The notes beneath the pieces were generated by a model. That model did no database searches, was not told the DNA's origin, and was given only the letters and a program-made list of their open reading frames with translations. Source: Sulfuricurvum sp. (GTDB lineage Bacteria > Campylobacterota > Campylobacteria > Campylobacterales > Sulfurimonadaceae). Taken from it: a DNA stretch of 64,000 bases. The stretch is from contig JAQTLL010000004.1 of the NCBI GenBank assembly GCA_028714915.1, positions 248,001-312,000 on the forward strand, given 5' to 3'. Shown here piece after piece: positions 43,674 through 53,745 of the stretch. The translations under genes and the position numbers were made by a program. Position 1 is the first letter of the stretch. Each line of letters begins with the position of its first letter.

Positions 43674-44479
43674 TGAGAGCCTATACTCCCAAAGACAACG
43701 TACAAAAGAAGCCGTATTATACCGATCGTTATTGGGTCGCTCCGCAAGTTGCGAAACATGATGTGAGCAGTGATGAAGTGTTTGCAGCCGACCTTGAAGC
43801 AATCAAAGCAAAATTTGAGGTTTTGGATGCGTATATCCAAGTTGAGCAAATGGTAGTTGTCATCAATGCGCACGATAATTTCGCCGTTATTGAAATGCTC
43901 AAAAATGAGCGCCAATACAATCAGCTCTCCGAAATGAGTGCGATTGATTGGCTGGCATCCGAAGGAAAATTTGAGATTTTTTATCAAATGTTGAGTATGT
44001 CCAAACGTAAACGCCTCCGCATCAAATGTAAAATCAGCGAAAAAGAGTCAATTCAAAGCGTTGAAAAGCTCTTCCGAAGTGCCGATTGGTCAGAGCGTGA
44101 AATGTACGATATGTTCGGTGTAGTGGTTAATAACCATCCGTTTATGAAACGTATTTTAATGCCCGATGACTGGGAAGGATTCCCGTTACGTAAAACCTAT
44201 CCGCTTCAAGGGGATGAGTTTGCGGCATGGTATGAAGTCGATAAAATTTTCGGTAAAGAGGCCCGTGAAATTATCGGGCCTGAAAACCGAGATCCTGCCC
44301 GAATTGACCGTTACGATACGGAGCGTTTCGCACGTCTTGGTCACGAAGTTCCACGCGGTACGGATATTACTCATGGTGAGCCGGATACTCCACTCGTGTA
44401 TCAAGAAAATGAAGGTGTATTTATGATCGAAAAATTTGATGCGCAGAAGAGTGTTGTAATCTCTGATCGCCACCGTTAA
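43673..44479 (+). CDS. nuoC: NADH-quinone oxidoreductase subunit C
   Basis: This 268-residue protein has a complex I 30 kDa domain at about residues 75-200, with the signature [14 protein letters not shown] segment ([22 protein letters not shown] part) and [15 protein letters not shown]-terminal (about 1-50) and C-terminal (about 205-268) extensions are longer than in the minimal subunit. NuoC is a structural subunit of the hydrophilic arm. NuoC and NuoD are separate here, not fused. Confidence 0.97.
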   Translation: MRAYTPKDNVQKKPYYTDRYWVAPQVAKHDVSSDEVFAADLEAIKAKFEVLDAYIQVEQMVVVINAHDNFAVIEMLKNERQYNQLSEMSAIDWLASEGKFEIFYQMLSMSKRKRLRIKCKISEKESIQSVEKLFRSADWSEREMYDMFGVVVNNHPFMKRILMPDDWEGFPLRKTYPLQGDEFAAWYEVDKIFGKEAREIIGPENRDPARIDRYDTERFARLGHEVPRGTDITHGEPDTPLVYQENEGVFMIEKFDAQKSVVISDRHR

Positions 44480-44489
44480 GGAGCTATGA

Positions 44490-45716
44490 ATGCAACAATC
44501 CAATCGCCTTAGACCCTTTTTTGAAAACATTACGTTTGATCGCGTCGATAATGAGATGATCCTTAACTTCGGACCTCAACATCCCTCGGCCCACGGACAA
44601 TTGCGCCTTATGCTTCACATGCAGCAAGAGCAAATTACCAAAGCGCATCCGGACATCGGATACCTTCACCGTGGTATGGAGAAGATGGCTGAGAATATGA
44701 TTTACAATGAGTTTATGCCGACCACTGACCGTATGGACTACATCGCATCCAGCTCAAATAACTACGGTTTTGCCCTTGCAGTTGAGCGTTTAATCGGTCT
44801 TGAAGTACCGCGTCGTGCGAAGGTTATCCGTATGATGTTGCTCGAAACCAACCGTCTTATGTCGCATCTTTTTTGGTTGGCAACGACGGCTTTGGATATT
44901 GGAGCAATGACCGTATTCTTGTTCGCATTCCGTGAGCGCGAGTATTTGATGGATTTGATTGAAGATTATTGTGGTGCACGTTTGACCCACTCTGCGGTTC
45001 GTATCGGTGGAGTTCCATTGGATTTGCCGGATAATTTTATCGGTGATTTGCGTAAATTTTTGGATAAATTGCCTGAAAATATCAAAGACTACGAAGACTT
45101 ACTCGATACCAACCGTATTTGGTTGATGCGTATGGAAAATGTGGGAGTTATCTCTAAAGAGATGGCATTGAGTTGGGGATGTTCAGGGGTAATGCTCCGT
45201 GCTTCAGGTGTGGAGTGGGATATTCGTAAAGAAGAGCCGTACGAATTGTACGACGAAGTAGAGTTTAATGTTCCTGTTTCTGACAAAGGGGACAACTACG
45301 CCCGTTATAAACTCTACATGGCAGAAATGCGTGAATCGGCAAAAATTCTCTATCAGGTACTGGATATGTACCCGGATACCGAACCTGCATTGATGGCCCA
45401 TGCCCCGCAATATATCTCAGCACCAAAACTGGATATTATGACTCAAAACTACTCATTGATGCAGCACTTTGTTCTTGTGACACAGGGGATGCGTCCGCCG
45501 GTAGGTGAGGTCTATATTCCAACCGAATCACCAAAAGGGGAGCTTGGATATTACATCAATAGCCAAGGTGGAGCCTATCCGTATCGTCTCAAACTTCGTG
45601 CTCCATCGTTTTGGCACACAGGTATTTTGACAGATTTGTTACCGGGGCATTATATCCCTGACGTAGTATCCATCATCGGGACGACCAATATCGTCTTCGG
45701 TGAAGTTGACCGTTAA
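44490..45716 (+). CDS. nuoD: NADH-quinone oxidoreductase subunit D
   Basis: The 408-residue 49-kDa subunit lines the quinone pocket and descends from [NiFe]-hydrogenase large subunits. The segment [15 protein letters not shown] with the quinone-binding His, [10 protein letters not shown], and the C-terminal region with [12 protein letters not shown] and RAPSFWHTG are all present; FGEVDR is the usual C-terminus. Hydrogenase-type Ni-binding cysteines are absent as expected. Confidence 0.98.
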   Translation: MQQSNRLRPFFENITFDRVDNEMILNFGPQHPSAHGQLRLMLHMQQEQITKAHPDIGYLHRGMEKMAENMIYNEFMPTTDRMDYIASSSNNYGFALAVERLIGLEVPRRAKVIRMMLLETNRLMSHLFWLATTALDIGAMTVFLFAFREREYLMDLIEDYCGARLTHSAVRIGGVPLDLPDNFIGDLRKFLDKLPENIKDYEDLLDTNRIWLMRMENVGVISKEMALSWGCSGVMLRASGVEWDIRKEEPYELYDEVEFNVPVSDKGDNYARYKLYMAEMRESAKILYQVLDMYPDTEPALMAHAPQYISAPKLDIMTQNYSLMQHFVLVTQGMRPPVGEVYIPTESPKGELGYYINSQGGAYPYRLKLRAPSFWHTGILTDLLPGHYIPDVVSIIGTTNIVFGEVDR

Positions 45717-45727
45717 AAAGGACCTTT

Positions 45728-45958
45728 ATGAAACGTTATGACCTTCGTCACCTCAAAGGTGCTTTTGATAACCGTATGGTTGAGATTATGAAAGAGGAGA
45801 AAGACCCGAAAGAGGTTTTGATTTTCTTATTTGAGATTGGTGATTTTTCACCCATACAGCGCAGTGCTGACGTGGTCAAAGAAAATGGCTATGAGATGAC
45901 AAATTCATTGAAATTCAATGAAGCCGATTGGACCATCGTGGTCAAGCGTAAGGACTAA
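45728..45958 (+). CDS. Short NuoE-position protein of complex I (Campylobacterota type)
   Basis: The 76-residue protein sits in the nuoE place but lacks the [2Fe-2S] cysteines of NuoE: it contains no Cys at all. Its length equals that of the NuoE-position protein in Helicobacter pylori (HP1264). Visible features are a charged N-terminus RHLKGAFDNRM and DFSPIQRSADVVKENGYEM. It probably replaces the diaphorase module structurally, with no own redox role. It is not homologous to true NuoE as far as I can see. Confidence 0.75.
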   Translation: MKRYDLRHLKGAFDNRMVEIMKEEKDPKEVLIFLFEIGDFSPIQRSADVVKENGYEMTNSLKFNEADWTIVVKRKD

Positions 45959-45960
45959 AA

Positions 45961-47997
45961 GTGAGTAAAGTCTATTTCTCCACATGGCGCGGAGAGCAGA
46001 TCAACAACATCGGTAAACCCGAATCAGAGTGGGAAGTTTCTGCGTATAATCTGCCTGAGCAGTACAATGAGCACTCTCATTCGAAAGCGTTTATCGGTTG
46101 GGACGGTCTTGCCCTTTTTAACCCTGATGTCGATGTTGTTCGTTTGGCTACGGAATATGCAGCGCAATATCAAGTCTATTCAGAAGCGTGCGGTCGCTGT
46201 GCACCGGGGCGATGGGGTGGACGTATTTTGTACGATCTCCTTGATAAAATTGCTCGCGGTGAGGGTGCTATATCGGATATGGAACACCTCAAAGAGGTTT
46301 CACGTACAATGCAAGAAACCTCTAAATGTGAGATTGGGAAAACCGTTCCGACTCCATTGCTGGACTTGATGAACCATTTTGAAGCCGAATTTATGGCATG
46401 CATAGTAGAGCAAAAAGCATCTAAGCATTACCATATGGAAGATACCAATTATATTGCAAAGATTACAGCACCGTGTATGGATGCGTGCCCTGCGCATGTT
46501 GATATTCCCGCATACATCGAAGGTGTACGTGATTTGCGTTTTGATGATTCGTTGATGGCAACACGTCAGACGATGCCACTCGCACACACATGCGGACGTG
46601 TTTGCCCTCATCCGTGTGAGACGGAGTGCCGCCGTACGAATTTGGATGAACCGATTTCGATTATGGAGCTCAAACGCCTGGGTGCCGATTATGAGACCGA
46701 TCACGGATTCGGCTTTTTCCATCCGTATGAGCAAAAGCCTTCAATCGGTAAAAAAGTTGCCGTCATCGGGTCAGGTCCGGCAGGACTTACGGGTGCGTAT
46801 TATCTTGCACTGGATGGAATTGATGTGGATGTGTACGAAGAGCTTCCTGTTTTAGGCGGAGAAGTTGCAGTCGGAGTACCAGAATACCGTATGCCGGTTG
46901 ACAAATACAATCAAGACATTAAAGCGGTACGTGATCTTGGGGTAAATTTTATCACCAATACGAAAGTAACGGCGGATATGATGCGTCAGTATGAGAACGA
47001 TTATGACGCAATTTTGGTTGCAACGGGTACACGTATCTCGAAAAAAGTCTATTGTGAAAACGAACGTGCCGATATTCAAGGATATTGGGGAGCAATTGAT
47101 TTTCTTGATAAAGTCAATCTCGAAGTCAAATACGGAATTATGGTTCCCGAAGCAGATCAAAAAAGACACATGCTGGATAAAGATTATGTTGATTTGACTG
47201 GTAAAACAGTTGTCTGTGTCGGAGGCGGATTTACCTCTATGGACGTAGTGCGCTGTTCGATCCGTGCGAATGCAGCAAAAGTGGTAATGATCTATCGACG
47301 TGATGAGAGAACGATTATCAATAATACGACCTATGAAGAGTATCATGAAGCAGTTGAAGAGGGAGTCGAATTTATTTTCCACTCGGCAGTTGCTGAAATG
47401 CGCGATGAAAACAATGTTTTAAAATCGTTGTTGATTGATAGATTTGAGCTAGTGCCTAATCCCGACGGCGGTCGCCCTACGTTGGAAAAAATTGAGGGTG
47501 CATCGTTTGAAATGGCGTGTGATTATCTTATCCCTGCTGTTTCTCAAAGTGCCGATTTGAAGCTTATACCCGAAGAGTGGGAGATTGAGCGCACATCATG
47601 GGCAACGATTAAAACCAATGGGAAAGATTATATGACCTCGCGCAAAGGTATCTTTGCGGCGGGTGACTGTGAATACGGTCCGATGACGATAGTCAATGCG
47701 GTTGGGCAAGCAAAACGTGCCGCATCCGTGATGTCAAGATATGTAGTGAACGGTGAAATTACCCTTGCGGATAATGAGATTATGGAAGACCATCTTCGTA
47801 AGCTCAAAGTCTATGATAAAAAAGAGAAGATCCAAGGGTGGCTTCCGGGTTTACCGCGTCAACACAGTGAAGTGCTCACCGTGGAGGAGCGTCGTGATAA
47901 TAATCGTGAAGTGAAATATGCCCTTACCCAAGAAGAAGCGATGTCTGAGGCTCAGCGCTGTATGCGTTGTTATTACATAGCAATGGTCGCACACTAA
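45961..47997 (+). CDS. NuoF-C-terminal-like / GltD-like fusion, putative electron input subunit
   Basis: The 678-residue protein starts at GTG (45961). Residues 1-145 resemble only the C-terminal cluster part of NuoF: Cys77-x2-Cys80 in EACGRCAPGRWGG, with Gly83 where the third Cys is usual, and Cys123 as likely fourth ligand. Residues about 160-660 are like the glutamate synthase small subunit: Fe-S ligands PCMDACP (172, 176) and CGRVCPHPCETEC (211, 215, 219, 223), FAD motif VIGSGPAGL (268-276), and a second dinucleotide motif VVCVGGGFTSMD. The FMN/NADH fold of NuoF is missing. Inferred role: an NAD(P)H- or ferredoxin-linked entry module of complex I. Confidence 0.85.
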   Translation: MSKVYFSTWRGEQINNIGKPESEWEVSAYNLPEQYNEHSHSKAFIGWDGLALFNPDVDVVRLATEYAAQYQVYSEACGRCAPGRWGGRILYDLLDKIARGEGAISDMEHLKEVSRTMQETSKCEIGKTVPTPLLDLMNHFEAEFMACIVEQKASKHYHMEDTNYIAKITAPCMDACPAHVDIPAYIEGVRDLRFDDSLMATRQTMPLAHTCGRVCPHPCETECRRTNLDEPISIMELKRLGADYETDHGFGFFHPYEQKPSIGKKVAVIGSGPAGLTGAYYLALDGIDVDVYEELPVLGGEVAVGVPEYRMPVDKYNQDIKAVRDLGVNFITNTKVTADMMRQYENDYDAILVATGTRISKKVYCENERADIQGYWGAIDFLDKVNLEVKYGIMVPEADQKRHMLDKDYVDLTGKTVVCVGGGFTSMDVVRCSIRANAAKVVMIYRRDERTIINNTTYEEYHEAVEEGVEFIFHSAVAEMRDENNVLKSLLIDRFELVPNPDGGRPTLEKIEGASFEMACDYLIPAVSQSADLKLIPEEWEIERTSWATIKTNGKDYMTSRKGIFAAGDCEYGPMTIVNAVGQAKRAASVMSRYVVNGEITLADNEIMEDHLRKLKVYDKKEKIQGWLPGLPRQHSEVLTVEERRDNNREVKYALTQEEAMSEAQRCMRCYYIAMVAH

Positions 47998-48008
47998 TGG
48001 AGGGCGGG

Positions 48009-50252
48009 ATGATAGAATTTACGATAAACAACCAACCCGTAACGGCAAAAAAAGGTGAAACAATTCTTCAAGCGGCACGTAAAGCAGGATTTTATATCCC
48101 GACGATGTGTTATATTGAGAAAACGACTCCGTGCGCATCGTGCCGTTTGTGTGTTGTTGAGACTGATAAAACCGATGGATTGATTCTAAGCTGTCAAACT
48201 CCTCCGACGCAAGGGCTGGCAGTAACAATCGATTCTGAGAGATTACAGACTGAGCGCACCAATATTATGCGTATGTACGATGTTAATCACCCCTTAGAGT
48301 GCGGTGTGTGTGACAAATCAGGTGCATGTGATCTCCAAAATAAAACATTGGAATTTGGGGTATCGACACAACATTTCAGTGCCAAAGAACAACATCGTAA
48401 AATCGAGCATTGGGGATTGATTAATTACGATCCGTCTTTATGTATTTTATGTGAAAAATGTGTTCACGTCTGTAATGAGATTATCGGAGATGATGCGATT
48501 GAACTTCAGTTTGGCGGCTATAAATCGGCGGTCATTCCTAAAAACAGTGAGACTCTTGATTGTACTTTCTGTGGTGAATGTATTGCTGTGTGTCCCGTGG
48601 GGGCATTGGTGAGCTCGAAGTTTCAATACAGTGCAAATGCATGGGAATTAACACAAATACCGGCAACATGCGCCCATTGTTCAGCAGGATGTTCACTGAC
48701 CTATGAAGTGCGCCATACCTCGAACTTACTTGGGGCAAAGCAAAAAATCTACCGTGTTACGAATAATTTTGAAGTAGCAACGTTGTGCGGGGCAGGACGT
48801 TTCGGATTTGATTTTGATATTCAAGCAGCCAAAGAGGAAAGCGTATTTGAAAAAGCAGTTTCGGCGTTTAAAAATGCAAAAGCAATCCGTTTTAGCTCAT
48901 TGATTACCAATGAAGAGACCTTGATTTTACAACGTCTCAAAGAAAAACTGGGTGTTAAACTGTTCAACGAAGAGGCTAGAGCATATCAATCATTTATGGA
49001 CGCTTACAGCTCTATGAGTGGCAAGAGTGCGTTTAGCGGAACATTGGATGCCGTTGCTCAAAGTGACGCGATTATCGTACTGGGCGGACGTATCAGTACG
49101 GATAACCCTGCCGTTCGTTACGCGATGACCACTGCTGCACGCCATAACGGTGCAAAGATTATTTACATGCACCCGCTCGAAGATGTGCTCTTGCAAAACG
49201 TTGTGACTCAGAATGTACGCTATGAAGCGGGTTCTGAAGAGGGCGTTATAGCAATGCTCACACAAACTCTTTTAGAAGGGTGTGATGTAGACAATGCGAT
49301 AAAAGCCTTTTTAGAGAGTTTGGACGAGGGGTACTTGTGCGCCGAGTCCAATGTGGGGAATGAAGAGTTTGCTCAAATTTTAAAATCATTACGCCGTGCA
49401 CAACGTAAAACGCTCATTATTGGGTCGGATGTTTTGAGCCATAAACGGGCAGATAATATTGCCCGTTTGTGTGCCTTGATTGAAATGCATACCGATTTTT
49501 CACTGATCGTACTTCCTCAAACGGTCAATACGGTAGGGGTATCGCTTATCTGTGATTTGGATAGGGATGAAGAGAGTGCCGATGTTGTGGGTTACAATGC
49601 GCAAGGAGATTTTGTGATCGGCTCCATGGGTGAATGTGTATTGGCAATGCCGTCTTTGAACCAGCAAGAAGGGACATTTGTAAGTATTAATTATCAACTT
49701 CTCTCCACCAATGTCGCAGTGGCTTTTGAAGGGTATTGTCTTAATGATATTGCTTCATCACTTGGAGTAAAAGCTCTTAATACTATCGATTATACGGTGC
49801 AATTACCGATTCAAAAAGGATTTAAAGCAATAGGATTTGATGCTTTAGGTAATTTTTACGGAGGATTGGGTGAAGATAATCGCGGATACATGCTTGAGAC
49901 AATGGATGTTGCAGTAGAAGGGGAACTGGAAGCCATTGATGATTTGCCGGAGTTTAATGGAACGGTTGTGTATCGCTGTAATCCGGTTAATCAGTTTAAT
50001 GCTTATACTGCGCGGACATCTCAACTAGAGATGGATACATCACTGCGCGGTTCGGTGCAGTTTGCGACAGCAGCTCGCATCAGTGATGGAGACAGCGTCA
50101 CTATCGAGGGATATGCGGGGGCAAGAGTATTTGTGCTTGATGAGACACTCAAAGGGACCATCGCCCTTTTCCCTACCTATGATATTGCTTTTGGCGGAGC
50201 GCATGAGAATTACCGATTTGAGAAAATAAAACTTAAAAGGATGGGGAGTTAA
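48009..50252 (+). CDS. nuoG: NADH-quinone oxidoreductase subunit G, first paralogue
   Basis: From the ATG at 48009 (GGAGGG upstream) the protein has 747 residues. The [2Fe-2S] domain shows CYIEKTTPCASCRLC and a fourth Cys in LSCQTP. The His-ligated cluster motif is HPLECGVCDKSGACDLQ, two ferredoxin-type clusters are in CILCEKCVHVC and CTFCGECIAVCPVGA, and an N7-type CAHCSAGC with a later Cys in TLCGAGRFG. The molybdoenzyme-like C-terminal half follows without active-site features. An upstream in-frame extension to 47967 overlaps the previous gene and is not used. Confidence 0.95.
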   Translation: MIEFTINNQPVTAKKGETILQAARKAGFYIPTMCYIEKTTPCASCRLCVVETDKTDGLILSCQTPPTQGLAVTIDSERLQTERTNIMRMYDVNHPLECGVCDKSGACDLQNKTLEFGVSTQHFSAKEQHRKIEHWGLINYDPSLCILCEKCVHVCNEIIGDDAIELQFGGYKSAVIPKNSETLDCTFCGECIAVCPVGALVSSKFQYSANAWELTQIPATCAHCSAGCSLTYEVRHTSNLLGAKQKIYRVTNNFEVATLCGAGRFGFDFDIQAAKEESVFEKAVSAFKNAKAIRFSSLITNEETLILQRLKEKLGVKLFNEEARAYQSFMDAYSSMSGKSAFSGTLDAVAQSDAIIVLGGRISTDNPAVRYAMTTAARHNGAKIIYMHPLEDVLLQNVVTQNVRYEAGSEEGVIAMLTQTLLEGCDVDNAIKAFLESLDEGYLCAESNVGNEEFAQILKSLRRAQRKTLIIGSDVLSHKRADNIARLCALIEMHTDFSLIVLPQTVNTVGVSLICDLDRDEESADVVGYNAQGDFVIGSMGECVLAMPSLNQQEGTFVSINYQLLSTNVAVAFEGYCLNDIASSLGVKALNTIDYTVQLPIQKGFKAIGFDALGNFYGGLGEDNRGYMLETMDVAVEGELEAIDDLPEFNGTVVYRCNPVNQFNAYTARTSQLEMDTSLRGSVQFATAARISDGDSVTIEGYAGARVFVLDETLKGTIALFPTYDIAFGGAHENYRFEKIKLKRMGS

Positions 50253-50255
50253 ATC

Positions 50256-52742
50256 ATGAATGAAATAACGATAACCATAGACGGCAAACAGGTACAGACG
50301 CAAGAGGGGGAAACTATCCTCAATACGGCGCGCGCCAATGGGATATTTATCCCTGCTATCTGTTATCTAACGCGCTGCTCACCAACCTTGGCGTGTCGTA
50401 TTTGTTTGGTAGAAGCAGATGGAAAACAAGTCTATGCGTGCAATGCAAAAGCAAGAGAGGGAATGGAGATCAACACCAGTACCGATACGATTGAAACAGA
50501 AAAACGTGCCATCATGGAAGTATATGACGTTAATCATCCTTTAGAGTGCGGCGTATGTGACCAATCGGGAGAGTGTGAACTTCAAAACTATACTTTAGAG
50601 ATGGGTGTGGATAAGCAACATTTCTCTATTGCCGATATACACAGACCTGCACAAGATTGGGGTCTTGTCCATTATGATCCTTCCTTGTGTATTGTCTGTG
50701 AACGATGTGTTACTGTGTGTAAAGATATGATAGGCGATGCTGCCCTTTCTACGGTTGCTCGCGGTGGCGATGCGATTGATGCGACATTTAAAGAATCGAT
50801 GCCTAAAGATGCTTATGCAATGTGGAATAAGCTCAATAAATCGCTTATTGCTCCAAATGCAGGAACTACGCTTGATTGTACGGACTGTGGTGAATGTATT
50901 GCCGTCTGTCCGGTTGGAGCTTTGGTGAGCAGTGATTATCAGTACACTTCGAATGCGTGGGAGCATACCCAAATCCCAGCAACATGCGCCCATTGCAGTG
51001 CGGGTTGTCAGATTAGTTATGACATTAAACATACTGATATTGCCAATCATGATGCTAAGATTTACCGCGTTAAAAATGAGTGGAACTATGTTTCGCTGTG
51101 CGGTGCCGGACGTTATGGATACGATTTCCAAAATGCGAATGCTACCAAAAATGTCACTGCATTTAATGCAGCAATTGAAGCCTTCAAAAAAGCAGATACG
51201 ATTGCGTTTACCTCAACGATTACCAACGAAGAGGCGATGATTTTACAACGTCTCAAAGAGAAGCTTGGAGTCAAACTCGTCAATGATGAAGCACGTGTGT
51301 TTAAAAACTTCCTTGATGGTTATGGTTGCATCACCGGACGATCACTTTACAGCGGTAACCTCAAAGAGATACATGAGTCTGATTTTGTTGTATCTATTGG
51401 ATCAGCCCTAAAAACTGACAACCCTAATGCCCGTTTTGCGATGAACAATGCCCTCTCTATGAACAAAGGTGCGGGATTGTATTTTCACCCGATGAATGAC
51501 CCTGTTATCCAAGATATGTCCAAAAACGTAACGCAAATCAATCACGCACCGATGATGGAAGAAGCAGCATTGTATTTGATGCTTGATTTATTCGGCGATA
51601 AAGCCGCAATGCCATTGACCGTTACTGAGTATCTGTCAACCTTTCATTCGATGAAAACGGTTACGGTTGAAGAGACCGTTGATGAAAAAGTGACCGAAAC
51701 AGTCATTAAAAAAGTTCTTAATGAAGAGACAGGTGTTGAGGAAGAGGAAAGCGTTGAGGTCACAAAAACTGTAAAGAAAAAAGTTTCAAAAGAAGTTCAA
51801 GTGGATGATAACGCTCTCTTGGGACTTTTGAATGCACCGGCTAACTTTACCGAAATACTCACAAAATATTTAGCAAAAAAAGAGAAATTTTCTCTTATGG
51901 TGGGAGCAGATCTTTATACTCACCCTAATGCGCAAAATTGTGCACGACTGGTTGCGTTGATTGAGAAGTATACGGCGTTTAATGTAACCATGATTCCCAA
52001 TCTTGCGAATACCCTAGGAGTTGCTCTTATTTGTAACCTTGATGAGAAGGCGGGTGAATACACAATTGGTTATAATACAGCAGGAGATTTCACCTTAAGT
52101 GCATTGGGAAATGGTGATTTGGATATGCCGGCTCTCAACCAACAAGAAGGGACGTTGACGAGCATCGATAAACGTGTTAATCCAACCAATGTGGCACTTG
52201 CCTTTGGTGGATATACTCTTAATGACATTGCTTCTGCCCTTGGGGTAAGCAGAGCTTTGACCGTTGATTATACTGTACAGCTTCCTGTAAGTGCAGGATT
52301 TAAAGCCGTTGAATTTGATACCTTGCCAAATCATTACAGCAATGCGGGTGAAGAAGTTCGCGGATATGTGCTTGATACACAATCTGTCGCTATTGGTGAA
52401 GATGAAAATGTTCAAGCATTTGATGAAAAAGTGGCTATGAGAACTTCGGTTGTCTATCTTGCCAACCCCGTGTTGCAGTTTACACCGTTTACGGCGCGTA
52501 CACATCAATTGGCACAAGAGGGTGGGTTATACGCATCGAGTGAGTTTATGAGCAGCAATGGTTTGAGCTCAGGCGATAACGTACGTGTCAAAACCCCTAA
52601 AGGTGAGATAATTGTTGCCGTTGTTAGCGATTCAAAAATTAACGGAGATATAACGTATCTCCCGACGTTTGATACAAAAATTAATTCCAGTGCATTGTTT
52701 GGCGGTTATCGCTTTAGTAATGTAACGATTGAAAAGGTGTAG
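50256..52742 (+). CDS. nuoG: NADH-quinone oxidoreductase subunit G, second paralogue
   Basis: This 828-residue protein starts 3 bases after the first nuoG and has the same cluster motifs: CYLTRCSPTLACRIC, HPLECGVCDQSGECELQ, CIVCERCVTVC, CTDCGECIAVCPVGA, CAHCSAGC and LCGAGRYG. Compared with its neighbour it carries an extra Lys/Glu/Val-rich segment at about residues 467-515 (VTVEETVDEKVTETVIKKV and so on), probably a surface loop or coiled coil. All Fe-S ligands appear intact, so both copies could be functional. They may be alternative or simultaneous G subunits. Confidence 0.95.
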   Translation: MNEITITIDGKQVQTQEGETILNTARANGIFIPAICYLTRCSPTLACRICLVEADGKQVYACNAKAREGMEINTSTDTIETEKRAIMEVYDVNHPLECGVCDQSGECELQNYTLEMGVDKQHFSIADIHRPAQDWGLVHYDPSLCIVCERCVTVCKDMIGDAALSTVARGGDAIDATFKESMPKDAYAMWNKLNKSLIAPNAGTTLDCTDCGECIAVCPVGALVSSDYQYTSNAWEHTQIPATCAHCSAGCQISYDIKHTDIANHDAKIYRVKNEWNYVSLCGAGRYGYDFQNANATKNVTAFNAAIEAFKKADTIAFTSTITNEEAMILQRLKEKLGVKLVNDEARVFKNFLDGYGCITGRSLYSGNLKEIHESDFVVSIGSALKTDNPNARFAMNNALSMNKGAGLYFHPMNDPVIQDMSKNVTQINHAPMMEEAALYLMLDLFGDKAAMPLTVTEYLSTFHSMKTVTVEETVDEKVTETVIKKVLNEETGVEEEESVEVTKTVKKKVSKEVQVDDNALLGLLNAPANFTEILTKYLAKKEKFSLMVGADLYTHPNAQNCARLVALIEKYTAFNVTMIPNLANTLGVALICNLDEKAGEYTIGYNTAGDFTLSALGNGDLDMPALNQQEGTLTSIDKRVNPTNVALAFGGYTLNDIASALGVSRALTVDYTVQLPVSAGFKAVEFDTLPNHYSNAGEEVRGYVLDTQSVAIGEDENVQAFDEKVAMRTSVVYLANPVLQFTPFTARTHQLAQEGGLYASSEFMSSNGLSSGDNVRVKTPKGEIIVAVVSDSKINGDITYLPTFDTKINSSALFGGYRFSNVTIEKV

Positions 52743-52745
52743 AAG

Positions 52746-53735
52746 ATGGATATGGCATTTATCATCGAAACGATTGTCAAAATCGTCGTTATTTTATTAG
52801 TGTTCTCGGCACTTGCTGGGTTGGGTACCTATTTTGAGCGTAAAGTATTGGCATTTATGCAGCGTCGTCTTGGACCGATGCACGTCGGGCCTTTTGGATT
52901 GCTCCAAGTAGCGGCGGATGGGATTAAACTTTTTACCAAAGAAGACATCATTCCTCAAAATGTAGTGAAGCCTATCTTTAAAATTGCTCCTGTTATTACA
53001 GCGGCAACGGCGTTTATGGCATCAGCTGCTATCCCATTTTGGCCTCAGTTTACCGCATTCGGGTATACCGTTCACCCTATTGTTGCGGATGTCAATATCG
53101 GTATTTTGTACGTATTGGGTGTGATGGCTATCGGGTTATATGGTCCGTTGCTGGGCGGTATGGCATCGGCGAATAAATTTTCATTGATTTCAGCAGCGCG
53201 CAGTGCAGCTGTATTTATTTCATACGAAGTAATCAGCGGACTTTCATTACTTGCACCTTTGATGATGGTAGGGTCGTTGTCGCTTGTAGACATTAATAAC
53301 TATCAAGCAGGCGGAATCGGCAATTGGATAGTCTGGTCGCAGCCGGTCGCATTTATTCTCTTTTGGATTGCAGCGTTTGCTGAGACAGGACGAACGCCGT
53401 TTCACTTAGTTGCTAATGACCACGAGATTATTGACGGATTTGGAACTGAGTATTCAGGTATGCGATGGGGTCTTTTCTTCATTGGCGAGTATGCAAATAT
53501 GTTCTTTATCTCGTTTGTAATCGCAATCATTTTCTTGGGCGGTTTTGGTGATGGGACGATTGCAGGGGCATTTCAACTGCTTCTAAAAGTTGCATTTTTC
53601 TTCTTCTTTTTCCTCTGGACGCGTGCCGCATGGCCAGATGTTCGACCGGATCAGTTGATGTGGTTGTGCTGGAAAGTATTAATGCCAATAGCCGTGATCA
53701 ATGTCGTGATCACCGGTCTTGTGATGATGTTTTAA
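52746..53735 (+). CDS. nuoH: NADH-quinone oxidoreductase subunit H
   Basis: The 329-residue membrane protein has about eight hydrophobic segments and forms the quinone tunnel with NuoB and NuoD. Signatures are [35 protein letters not shown] and the acidic loop [17 protein letters not shown], with [11 protein letters not shown]. The Glu and Asp residues of the E-channel are present. Confidence 0.98.
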   Translation: MDMAFIIETIVKIVVILLVFSALAGLGTYFERKVLAFMQRRLGPMHVGPFGLLQVAADGIKLFTKEDIIPQNVVKPIFKIAPVITAATAFMASAAIPFWPQFTAFGYTVHPIVADVNIGILYVLGVMAIGLYGPLLGGMASANKFSLISAARSAAVFISYEVISGLSLLAPLMMVGSLSLVDINNYQAGGIGNWIVWSQPVAFILFWIAAFAETGRTPFHLVANDHEIIDGFGTEYSGMRWGLFFIGEYANMFFISFVIAIIFLGGFGDGTIAGAFQLLLKVAFFFFFFLWTRAAWPDVRPDQLMWLCWKVLMPIAVINVVITGLVMMF

Positions 53736-53745
53736 GGAGGGATGG

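Noticed and set aside
46300..46734. 144-residue antisense frame in the GltD-like fusion gene
   Set aside because: It is a shadow of the conserved Cys-rich coding region on the other strand and has no supporting signals.
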